From assembly GCA_963691705.1 (NCBI GenBank), contig OY829545.1, forward strand, positions 38,737,475-38,801,474: a stretch of 64,000 bases of DNA, read 5' to 3'. This document shows positions 21,483 to 30,666 of the stretch, in pieces. The position numbers and the translations under genes are program-made. This DNA comes from Viola odorata. Lineage: Eukaryota; Streptophyta; Magnoliopsida; Malpighiales; Violaceae. The notes under the pieces were generated by a model. That model saw nothing but the letters and a program-made list of their open reading frames with translations. It did no database searches and was not told the DNA's origin. How positions within the stretch are numbered: the first letter of the stretch is position 1; the number at the start of each line of letters is the position of its first letter.

Positions 21483-22190
21483 CATGCCGTTGGGCATGGT
21501 TTTGAAATTGAAAATGTTGACATGCCATTGAGCATGGTCTTTGAAATTGAAAAATCGACATGCCGTTGGGCATGGTCTTTGAAATTATGATTAAAATTTC
21601 GACATGCCGGTGGGCATGGTCTTTGAAATTATGAAATTTTGACATGCCGTTGGGCATGGTTTTGAAATTATGAAATTTCGACATGCCGGTGGGCATGGTC
21701 TTTGAAATTATGAAATTTTGACATGCCGTTGGACATGGTCTTTGAAATTATGAAATTTTGACATGTCGGTGGGCATGGACTTTGAAATTATGAAATTTCG
21801 ACATGCCGGTGGGCATGTTCTTTGAAATTATGAAATTTTGACATGCCGTTGGGCATGGTCTTTGAAATTATGAAATTTTGACATGCCGTTGGGCATGGTT
21901 TTGAAATTATGAAATTTGTGAAAAATCGACATGCCGTTGGGCATGGTCTGGAAAGTATGAAATTTTGACATGCCGGTGGGCATGGTCTTTGAAATTGAAA
22001 AATCGACATGCCGTTGGGCATGGTCTTTGAAATTGAAATTGAAAAATTTGACATGCCGTGAGCATGGTCTTGAAATTATGGAATTTTTACATGCCGTTGA
22101 GCATGGTCTTTGAAATTGAAATTTCGACATGCCGGTGGGCATGGTCTTTTGAAATTGAAATTGAAATTTCGACATGCCGGTGGGCTTGGT
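21481..22190 (+). repeat. About 39-bp hairpin tandem repeat, roughly 18 copies
   Basis: Starts immediately at the pol stop. Each unit opens GACATGCC(G/A)(T/G)TGGGCATGG, followed by TCTTTGAAATTATGAAATTT with length variants. CATGCC and GGCATG are exact complements around a four-base loop (GTTG or GGTG), so almost every unit can form a 6-bp stem. The loop alternates between two forms while the stem is constant, with rare broken copies (about 21730, 22050, 22180). Matches the Retand hallmark of a tandem repeat after pol. Confidence 0.92.
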
Positions 22191-22263
22191 CTAACAATTG
22201 CTGTGGAAATATTCTTGTTCCTTGTTGGTTGTCTATGTAATGTGCAGATAACCAGGAAAGGAG

Positions 22264-22752
22264 GATGTCGGGGGTGAAAAGTCCTAGCCTTGGGGGCAGA
22301 ATGGGCTAATGCAGACGGGTCGTCAAGACGAGGCACGCCCTGGCGATCCTAATATATGGTGCTGGAAGTGAAAAATTCTGGCCTTGGGAGGCCGGCCCTG
22401 ATCAGGCGGCTCGCCAAGAGGAGACACGCTCCAGCACTGTCGGGAGTGAAAAGTCCTATCCTGGGAGACCCAGAGAGGGCACGCCCCGACTCCCCAGGGG
22501 GTGCAAAGTCCTATCCTTGTGACAGCCCGCGCTCACAAAGGCGGATGATCATTAAGTGAGGCACGACCCTAGGGAAGATAAAAACTCCACCTCGCAAGTG
22601 AAAATCCTATCCTTACGATGGTAGCGCTAACATAGGCACCTCGTTAAGAGAGGGCACGTTCCGATGTGTGAGGGCAACGCTGAGGAAGTGAAAAGTCCTA
22701 TCCTCGTGATGGTCAACCCTGATCAGGCGGCGCACTGAGAGAGGGCACTTCC
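22264..22752 (+). repeat. Array of six structured repeat units
   Basis: Units at about 22266-22347, 22359-22437, 22439-22490, 22493-22574, 22590-22673 and 22684-22752. Shared order: variable 5' arm, one purine, GTGAAAAGTCCTATC, a second variable helix, AGAGAGGGCAC, a dinucleotide (usually GC), variable 3' arm. Outer arms pair within each unit although their sequences differ: GTCGGG/CCTGGC, GTGCTGGA/TCCAGCAC, GTCGGG/CCCGAC, CCCAGGG/CCCTaGGG, CCTCGCA/TGTGAGG, GGAA/TTCC. The inner helices also pair, for example CTGGG/CCCAG, TTGTGA/TCACAA and CTCGTG/CACtGAG. No coding frame fits. Described as a repeat; a structured RNA is my inference. Confidence 0.7.
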
Positions 22753-22787
22753 CGGCCGATTAAAGAAATGAGAAAGGTCACGGTACC

Positions 22788-22831
22788 CCAGCTAGTAACC
22801 GGAAGGGACAAACCCGGTGAAGTTTGGCTGG
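22788..22831 (+). other. Two nested stems, Tat-2 copy
   Basis: CCAGC (22788-22792) pairs with GCTGG (22827-22831); inside, ACCGG (22798-22802) pairs with CCGGT (22814-22818). Homologous to 2-40 in Tat-1. Confidence 0.55.
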
Positions 22832-22837
22832 AAGAGT

Positions 22838-23100
22838 ACGTGACACGAGCGACATCGGGGGAGATCGCGCCAAGTGAGTTGGGAAATGTGCGGCCACACC
22901 CCAAGGTAATTAATATATTGTAGATGTCACTACTAGTGAAAATGATAAGTGAAAATGTGCAGAAAATTCGGCACAAGCGATATCTCGGAAGGATCGCCCT
23001 AAGAAAGTGAGGAGCGTGTGCGGCAATGGCCCACGGTAACTAAGGTTTCTCGGGAATATGATGCTACTAACAAAAGTTATAAGTAAATGTGCAGAAAATC
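22838..23100 (+). repeat. About 130-bp direct repeat, two copies
   Basis: The stretch ACGAGCGACATC...AAGGTAATTAA...AAATGTGCAGAAAAT (22842-22967) recurs in diverged form as ACAAGCGATATC...CGGTAACTAAGG...AAATGTGCAGAAAAT (22973-23098). Tat-1 bases 50-175 match the second copy best. Noncoding spacer. Confidence 0.65.
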
Positions 23101-23467
23101 TAGTAAAATGTCAAAGCGATGGAACACTTGGAAAATAATGACGCCGCGGAGAAGCAGAGCGTCCAAAGGGGAGATCCAGTCATCTCAGCCGTGGTACGAG
23201 ATAATGATGAGGAGCGGATCTACCCCATTGCGCAGAGAGAAATGGAAGTTGAAAGGCGCAGGCCACATCAGTTTAACGGTGGCAACCAGTTTTGGAAAGA
23301 AGCGCTAACGAAAGTAAAGTGAGAAGGATCACCGATAAAGTAAAATGATAGCAAATTTTGCAAGCTATTTGTACAGGAGGGGGTGCTTGTGTAAACAAAA
23401 AGCCCCGAAAAAGCATAAAAAGGACAAAGAAGTCGGGTCGCATGATGGACCAAAAGAGAAGTGACAT

Positions 23468-25801
23468 TTATGGCCCGAGCATGCCGTTGTCCCCCTCGTC
23501 AGGTCGTGGCCTCTTCGCTTGACGGTAGCCCTCTTCTGTGAGGAACCCAGACTTTTGCTTGAAGAGGCGGATGATGGCGTCAGCGTCGAAGAAATGGCGG
23601 CCGTCACGCTCAATGAAGCAGTCGGCCATGAGGCTTGCAGTTTGTTCCATAAACCATTTGCACTTGTCCGTTGTTTCCTCCGTAAGAGCGGCATACTTAC
23701 TTTGCTCCACTTGAAGGGCGGTATCCCCCGCGGCCCGGAGTCCTTTGGCCTCTTCCAACTCTTTCCTCGCAACTCCCAAACTGTTTTCCACACATTGTCG
23801 CTCCTCAACACTCTTCCGCGGCTCCTCTTGAGTTTTATGAAGGTCCCTTTGATACTTGCTAATTTCTTCCAAGAGCTAGTGGTTAGTGTTGCGCCATTCC
23901 TGGGAGGAAGATTGGAGAGAGCTCATTCATCTCGTCACATTCCTAGACCAGTAATGGAAACCCTGAAAGCTAGAGAACAGATGAGTCCTTATCTGCTGCA
24001 GTTGCTCGCCCTCGGCAACAGAGAGGAAGTCCTGCTCTTCCTCCTCAACTGACAACAGATGTCCTGCCAGTAAGGCGGATGTCGCTAGGGAGTTGTTGCC
24101 TCTTAACGCTGGGAACCCGCGCTAGCGAATGTTGCTTAAATCAACTTGATGGGTGGCGGCTCCGCTGGAGAGTATAGTTCTTAGGTCAGCCACCATGCGC
24201 GGAGTGTCCACCGGGGGAAGAGAGGGAAAGACTGTCTGAACAGCAGTAGGAACGAAGAAGACATCAAGAGGGGACGGAGGGGAACGATTAGATGGCCCAG
24301 CGTCAATGTTGAAAACCCCAGTTGGTACGGAAGAAAAGTGCTCCTCTGTAAGGTCCTCCAGAAAGTCCAAGGGATTGCCTAGAGGAGGAGATGATGCGGC
24401 CAAAGAAGAATGAAGAGTCGCAGAGGTAGCCCCGTTCCCTGCTAGGCCAGAGCCTTGGTTATCTGTCAAGGGACCGGTGTTGGCGATGCCGTTCTGCCTA
24501 TCCTGACCAGCGGCAAGGTCGTTCGCTGAAGCTGAGTCCTCATCAAGACGCGGTCGCTTGGGGCCAAGAATACCCGACAAATCCATGCCACCACGCGAAG
24601 GAGTGGCAGAAGAGGCAGCAGCCGCGGTATCCTACGACCAAAAGAAACAGGGGAATTAAGAAATGGACACAAAACATATAGACGGAGGGAATCTCGTGAA
24701 AAAACCACCTGAACAGGAGGACGGGTAGGCGCAATAACGCGAAGGCGGAGAGTTCTTCTCTTCTTTCTTGCAACGGGAGGACGAGAAGATGACGCTTGGG
24801 CAGGAACAACGCTAGGGGAGGAAACTGGCTCAACGGCTGGTGTGGCAGTAGCCTCCGCTCGGGGAAGAGAAGAAGACTCAGGCGCAAAAGTGGACGCGTG
24901 CGTGGTGTCAGTCACGGCACCAGCTGAGGTGGCAGAAAGAGCCCTTTTTTCTCTCTTCTGCGGAGCTCTTCTCTCTCTTTTCTTGATGCAATCAGGTTTC
25001 CACCCGGTGGGAGGATCTGTAGAAGCAAGAAATGAATGTTAGAGTTAGTATTGGCATGGAACGGTGAACAAAGGGACGGTGCTCACTTTGAATGCAATTC
25101 TGGACGTCGCCCTGGCACGCGAGTTCGCGAGTGCGAACACCGGGAATCCCCGACAGGTTGAGCAGCTTGTCCAGCCAGCCTTGGTCAACTGGTCCTAACT
25201 CTAGCCTGCCACCCCAGGCAGAGTCTCTGATGACGAGATTAAACCCGCTCCGCCACAAAGGCTGGGGCAGATTGATGATGAAGAATCCTTTCTTCCAAGC
25301 ATCAATAGAAGATTCAAGGAATAACAGCTTCCAGGTAAAGGGGTTTAGAGCTTCAACATCATAGCGAGGCGATATCGCTATGATGCCGTTGTTATGGTGG
25401 TACAATTGAAAAATGGAGTGAAGTAACAACAAGGAAGGAGATTCATTCCCTATATATCTACAGAGGGCTATAAAACCATAAATGCCGCAGTAGGCGTTTG
25501 GACTTAATTGGGCAGCATTCAGATCAAATTCAGAGAATAACTCGGCAATTAAGGGATCTAGAGGCAACTGAAAACCATAATGAAATATTTTGGCATAAAG
25601 AACCCTACTGTTACCAGGTAATTCGCTATTAAGGCGAAGGGACTTTGGGGCAACTTCAGTAGAATACCCCTCCAGCTGGTCGAGGGTAGCATTATAGCTC
25701 CGCAGGCGCCGTCGAAGGACGGTGGTGGAAGCAATGGTAGAGGCAGTAGCGTCAATATCCCCCTCCCCAGCAGAGCGGGGATAGCGGCGATTATGAGCCA
25801 T
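23468..25801 (-). pseudogene. Antisense gene aORF2 of Tat-2, Transposase_28-like, three exons
   Basis: Exons 25801-25087, 25016-24709 and 24631-24122, introns 25017-25086 and 24632-24708 with GT/AG ends. The three exons join in frame for 510 codons without a break. Domain order: Transposase_28-like region (YAKIFHYGFQLPLDPLIAEL, NAAQLSPNAYCGIYGF, AWKKGFFIINLPQPLWRSGF), basic linker, Ser/Pro-rich region, MDLSGILGPKRPR block. TAG at 24122-24124 is probably a mutation: the same frame continues through VEEEEQDFLSVAEGEQ and a Glu/Lys-rich coiled coil to 23468, with more stops between 23930 and 23870. The coiled-coil layout parallels aORF1. Antisense genes of this type are reported in Tat elements, but their role is unknown. 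Confidence 0.78.
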
Positions 25802-25971
25802 GTGCAAGGTTAAAAGAAGGATAGAGAGGAAGGTACCTGTGGTGAGAAGAAGATCGGAGCACCCGGGCGGCGGCGGATCATAGGAAGAAGAAGGGGGATT
25901 GTCTTTTCTGTTCTTCCTTTCCGTCTTTGAAAGAGAAAGGTAACAAGAGATAAAGAGAAAGCACGTGGGGG

Positions 25972-25980
25972 TTTTTTATA
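25972..25980 (-). promoter_or_regulatory. TATA box for aORF2 of Tat-2
   Basis: GGTTATAAAAAAC on the minus strand, 171 bases before the ATG at 25801, matching GGTTATAAAAC at the same place in Tat-1. Confidence 0.55.
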
Positions 25981-26471
25981 ACCCTAAGGACTAAAGGGGA
26001 CGACGGGTTAAGCGATTGTAGTGTGTGACGTGTCAAGGGCAAAGAGACGCGGGAAGCGGGTGCAATCTCTGAGGAGCGAAAAGACATGCTCAGCCCGCCA
26101 GTCTTTTAGCGTTCCCCTTTGATGACACGTGGGCTTAAAGCATCATGGCTATCTCCCCCGTATCAAATAAAAGAAGTCAGAGCATTAAATGCTCTGGAAA
26201 GGGCGCAGTCAAACCCGGCGCAAAGGAGCGGCAAGATGTAATGACACAGCATGCAAGAGGTAAAGTGCGAAGAAAAGATAGTCAAGCGACATGTGATAAA
26301 GGGCGACATCGTTAAGAAGCACGCATTATTTGGTCAAGATCTGTTAATTATTACAAGCAAGGAGGCGACGACAAAATCCAAATGGGAAAAATAGCACAAC
26401 AAGGGAGTAAGTAAAGAAGCGACATCCACAATCAAGCGGCATCAGATAGGCCCTTCCCAGGCACTGATCTG

Positions 26472-28485
26472 CTACTCCTCTTCGGAGGAGAGGAAACCCT
26501 CTTGGCTCTCATCAATCCCTTTCATCCTGGCGGAGGCATACTTGGCGACCTCAGCGGGGTCAGCGGACCTGCCGCGGTGCTGATCTGTCACCCCGGCGAT
26601 AAAGGCTTGTTCGGTTTTCTTCTTCCACCAGGTCACCTTCTTGAAAGCTTTTGATAGGTCCGCATCGTGGGAGGCCACCTCCTCAAGAAGGAATGGATTT
26701 TTCTTCTTCTCAGCCACCAGCTCAGCCTCTAAAGCTTCAACCTGGGCTCTTCCTTTAGATCTTTCCCGAGAAAGGTCAGCATGGCACTCGCGCAGTTCGG
26801 CCTGAGCGCGTTTGTGGAGTCGCGACAGCTCCTCTACCTTGGCCAGGACACCAGAGTTTTGAGATTGGGCACCACGAGCCTTGATGAAGTAATGAAGTTG
26901 TCGAAAGGCAGCAAGGCAGTTGTTCATGACGCGCATATACTGAACTTCGGGAGGAAGTTGCAGTAGCTTACTCTCCTCCTCGGAGGCGCGAAACATTTCA
27001 CAGGCCAAGATAGTTGTGGGCTGATCTTGTGATAAGGGGTCTGATATACCTAGGGCACGGAACCCGTCAGTCCCAAATTTTGACAGATTTAGCCGGTGAG
27101 AGGGGGCCCCTTGAGGCCCGTCACGGGAAAGATCAGCAACAAAGCAAGGGGTGGAGATACCGCCCAAACCCCCAATGTCTCGAATTGAAGTAAGGAACAA
27201 TGGACAAAGGGACTTCGGGGGAGAGTGAGAAGAACCAGGTCCGCTTGGGACTGAGGGACACACGTTGGGAATACAGGGGCCAATGGGCGAATGTGGATGC
27301 TCCATGACAGGAGCAGAATCCGCAGCGGATGGTGGCATCGTTGCGGCAGGTGAGGTCTTGTTGGGGGAAGCCAACCCCAGAGTCGAGGAAGCGGCACCCA
27401 GTGAAGCGGCACCCTTCATAGTGGTGTCGGGAGAAGCGGCAGTCTGGGAAGCGACGGTAGCTGCAGCGTCGCTTGGAGGAGATTGAGCAGCTATCTTGGC
27501 CACTTGAGCCTCGCTTGCTTCCCTTAGCTTCCTTCGCTAAGCTGAGGAAGCGGGGCGGAGGCTCAGTTCCGTGTCCATGTCCTCCATATCCCCGATTCCG
27601 TAGGAGAAAATATTTATCTCAGTCACTAGCAAACCAGACCCGGACCTCTTCTTCTGGCTGGGTAACCAGTTTTCCTCGAAGGGGGAAGTGCGGAAGGAGG
27701 AACCGCTTTCCCTGGAGAGAATCTCGCCTAAAGCTCTTTTCTTTATGGGCATACGGTGATCAGTTCGAGCCCCAGCGGAAGTAGAGGGAGCAGTCGTTGA
27801 AGGGGCGACAACCTTGCGAGGAGCGTCACCTTCGGAGAGCGGTTGAGCGACGGTATCCCCTGCGAAAAGTTATGTTAGTAAGCAAGGGCTAAGCAAAGCA
27901 GCGGCGATGCTCAAAAGCTCACCTATGGTACACTCAGTTAAAGGCCTGTACAAGGCAAAGTTTCAGATCTGGAAAGAGGCCTCCATCTCCAGTAAGGCGT
28001 TGGCCTGATCCAACTCTTCCCTAGACAAAGGCGCTGGCCTCGCCTAATGAACCACCTCCAGGTTGAAATTAGGACGCCACAGGCGAGAGGGTAATTCGAC
28101 AACAAAGAAACCGCTCTTCCAGTTTTCGACGTTCCCCTCGAATCCTCGAAATTTCTGCCAAAAAGGCCTCACTAGAGCATCATCCCATCTTGGAATAATA
28201 TTAATGAAGCCGTCGCGAAAAACCAGAGTCAAGAACTTGTGGAATAAAGCGACAGAGGGAGCAAGAATATCTTTTAATTCGCAGGCACAAAGGAAGGCGT
28301 AGATGCAGCTCCATGAGGGAGGGGTAATCTGCGCAGGGTTAAGCCCGTGATCGCTCAACACACGCTCTAGCGTGTCATGAACTGGGAGGCACCGTAAAGA
28401 TGCTAGGGGTGTTTTCAAGCTCGGGATATCGAGAAATTGGCCTAGGGGTAGCTAAAGAGCTAGATTGAGATCTCGTGCGAGGCAT
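26472..28485 (-). pseudogene. Antisense gene aORF1 of Tat-2, Transposase_28-like with coiled coil
   Basis: Exon 1 28485-27923, intron 27861-27922 (62 bases, GTGAGC...CGCAG), exon 2 27860-26472. Exon 1 begins MPRTRSQSSSLATP but has lost about 120 bases after ENTPSIFT, shifting the frame into LPVHDTLERVLSDHGLNPAQ; the domain then continues with ITPPSWSCIYAFLCACELKD and WKSGFFVVELPSRLWRPNF. Exon 2 has one stop (27537-27539) in the SAxRRKLRE block, then is open for 343 codons through DPLSQDQPTTILACEMF and a coiled coil ending SQEGFLSSEEE. Exon 2 aligns end to end with Tat-1 4981-6369. Confidence 0.78.
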
Positions 28486-28539
28486 GATAGATAAAGCAGT
28501 AAAGGAAAATCAAAAGCAAGATCAAGCAGAATACCTTGA

Positions 28540-29008
28540 AAGAGAGAAGGCTGAAATTAATGGGCGAGTCGCCTGGATGCGAACGAGAGAATTTCCTCTG
28601 AGCGAGCGAAAAATGAAGAGAGTTCTGAAGTATAAAAGGAGCAAAAAGGTACGAAGAAGGAGCGTTTTTCCTTTTAAAAGAGATAGTGGAAAATTCAGCC
28701 AGAAGGGCAACCTATCACAGCAAGACACGTACGGGACGAGTGTGACACGTGGAAAGACCCTGACAGAAACTTAAAGTCAATCGCTCGCCTCGAATGTCGT
28801 AAAAGAAAGACTCGTTAATTACAAAAAAACCCACAAAGGCGGTCGTATGAAGCGGCAATTGGCTGTCCAGCGGTAGTTATCCTATGGGGCGGCAATTATA
28901 GCAAAAGCAAAAGCGAAAAGAAAAAGACAAGCGACACTTCGTTTCATTTCATTCTGTTTTATTCATTGAAAGAGAAAGCCAGCGGCATCTACAATAAGTG
29001 CGACATCA
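28540..29008. other. Spacer between antisense genes
   Basis: Noncoding. A TTTTAAAAGG TATA-like stretch on the minus strand near 28670-28680 may serve aORF1. The stretch 28870-28925 matches Tat-1 7510-7580, marking where the third Transposase_28 gene of Tat-1 would lie. Confidence 0.4.
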
Positions 29009-29497
29009 TCAGTCTTCGTCCGCCCAGTGTATGTCATAAACGTAATCATAATCTTCCGGAGACGATGGCAACCCGCTGTTATAGAAAGGAAATGGCTCGC
29101 CAATCTCGAAAGTTCTTTTACCAAGCCCACTCGCGGAACCTGTCGTAGGGGCAGTTTCTTCCTTTGAAGCGGCATGGGAGTTTTCCTCCAGGGTCGAGGT
29201 AACCAATCCTGTGGCGGCATCTTGCGTGGAAGTCCTGTCCTTGGGAAAAGGGCAAGGGACGGATGGTGACGCTTCATTCTTTTGCCGCAGCGAAAGGTAG
29301 TGAGGTTCAAAGCCGGCAAAGAAGGATTCGAAAGATTGTTTCTTTATTTTCTTCAATCTCTTGTGACCCCGGCACTTCACGGAATGTCTGGGAGGCCTTC
29401 AGGGGGGTGTGAGTGGAGGATTGTCGGAGTCAGGAGAAGTCGGAGGGGTCGGAGGAGAATCGCGGGTGGCAGCATACAAAAAATGAGAGTCAGCCAT
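29009..29497 (-). pseudogene. Antisense small acidic protein, Tat-2 copy
   Basis: Starts MADSHFLYAATRDSPPTPPT at 29497. A TGA at 29399-29401 (likely from CGA) breaks the frame, after which the same frame continues with a Lys-rich patch (GHKRLKKIKKQSF), a Ser/Pro/Thr linker and an acidic aromatic tail (EDYDYVYDIHWADED). Same layout as the intact Tat-1 protein at 9425-9850. No known domain. Confidence 0.65.
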
Positions 29498-29573
29498 GGA
29501 AATATCAGTAAGAGTGAGAAGCAAGAAGGAAAAAAGTGAACAAAGAAGGAAAGAAAGAACCCCATTATATAGC

Positions 29574-29581
29574 CGAGGTGA
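29574..29581 (-). promoter_or_regulatory. TATA box for the antisense acidic-protein gene
   Basis: GCTATATAATGG on the minus strand, 77 bases before the ATG at 29497. The Tat-1 counterpart region has only a weak TATTTAT. Confidence 0.5.
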
Positions 29582-30050
29582 GGTGAGGAGGCGTGCCTGC
29601 CTTTTCGCGTATTATCGAGGACAGTTAATGCTATCAGAGATAACGTCTGTTGGCGGAGAAAGATCTGACTCCGCAACTGTCAAAAGTCTGCACCAGCCAG
29701 AAGGCACCGAAATCGTTGCCCAATCCGTTAACACCAAAAGCGGCGCAAAATATATTCAGAACGGATGCGATATGGGAAAATCATCATTATGAGCTAGGTA
29801 GGCAAATAAAGTTACGGGATCCCAAGGGACACCAAGCTCACAATAAGTGGGAACAAAAATTGTTTTCTAAGAAAGATGATATGAGAAAGAAGAAAAACAT
29901 TGACAGTGCGGAAGTGAACGAGGGAAAGCATGTTTATTTATTTAAAGGGCTCAGCGGCCCGAGATTACAAAAAGGCCTTACGGCCCGGAGTTACAAAAGG
30001 TGGCCCCAGAGGAGCACAGAGAGACATGCCAAGAGGATCCCCATCGCTGG

Positions 30051-30437
30051 TCAGGCATTCGATCTAGCGTCATCATCTTCCCATTCCAGGAAAGGAATTT
30101 CCCTCAGGTCATCCGCAAGAGCCGTCAGTTCAGAAGAATAGGCCCTCATGCTCTTCAGGCAGCATCCCAGCAAATCCTTCCTATGCTGTAGCGTTGACAT
30201 CAGCAGCTGAATCTGAGAAACAGCCACTGACAGCTTCACCGCTTTCTCCACGGGACTGAAATCCTCAAGGGTAACAGCAGCTTGTCTAGCTTGCAGGGGA
30301 GTCAGCATCCCCTGGAGCTCCAGCATATCCTCCGAGGTCTTAATGCTCAGCGAACCCAGGAAATCAGTATCTGCCTGAGTTAGGTTCCTCAGGGCATGGG
30401 TTTTGGAGAGCAGGAAGTTTTTGGTGACTTCGTCCAT
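30051..30437 (-). CDS. Antisense small helical protein, Tat-2 copy
   Basis: An intact 128-residue frame starting MDEVTKNFLLSKTHALRNLT and ending EWEDDDARSNA. Predicted all-helical, no transmembrane segment. Conserved with Tat-1 9988-10446 over the whole length, including RKDLLGCCLKSMR. It is the gene nearest the 3' LTR and the only antisense gene unbroken in both elements. It may act with the coiled-coil proteins, but nothing in the sequence proves this. Confidence 0.7.
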   Translation of the reverse strand: MDEVTKNFLLSKTHALRNLTQADTDFLGSLSIKTSEDMLELQGMLTPLQARQAAVTLEDFSPVEKAVKLSVAVSQIQLLMSTLQHRKDLLGCCLKSMRAYSSELTALADDLREIPFLEWEDDDARSNA

Positions 30438-30518
30438 AAAGAGAAGAGAGATGAAGAAATTCGAAGAGAGAGGTGAAAAAGCTGTGAGAGTTATGAGGCA
30501 AGTGCAAAATGAAAGGCC

Positions 30519-30526
30519 TATTTATA
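30519..30526 (-). promoter_or_regulatory. TATA box for the antisense helical-protein gene, Tat-2
   Basis: TCTATAAATAGG on the minus strand, 82 bases before the ATG at 30437, a strong plant-like TATA box at the position conserved in Tat-1 (10509-10514). Confidence 0.65.
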
Positions 30527-30666
30527 GACTTCAGAAAAAGGCATTTTGAAGACATACCTTTATCGATCGTTGAACCCACATTGGGGGAGAAACCTCTGAA
30601 GGGGCAGGACCGGAGACGCTGTGATAGCCCTTGGTAAACACTAGGGCTAGTTTTTGTTTGGGCATA

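Noticed and set aside
21481..22190. CRISPR-like repeat array
   Set aside because: Units are contiguous with similar linkers instead of unique spacers, and the DNA is eukaryotic.
22397..22406. Hammerhead ribozyme core in the structured array
   Set aside because: CTGATCA resembles the start of CTGATGA, but the GAAA core and third stem are not in the right places, and no cleavage-site trinucleotide pattern is conserved between units.
29496..30141. Plus-strand frames of 98 and 163 codons near the antisense genes
   Set aside because: They overlap promoters and coding sequence of the conserved antisense genes and have no conserved counterpart in Tat-1.
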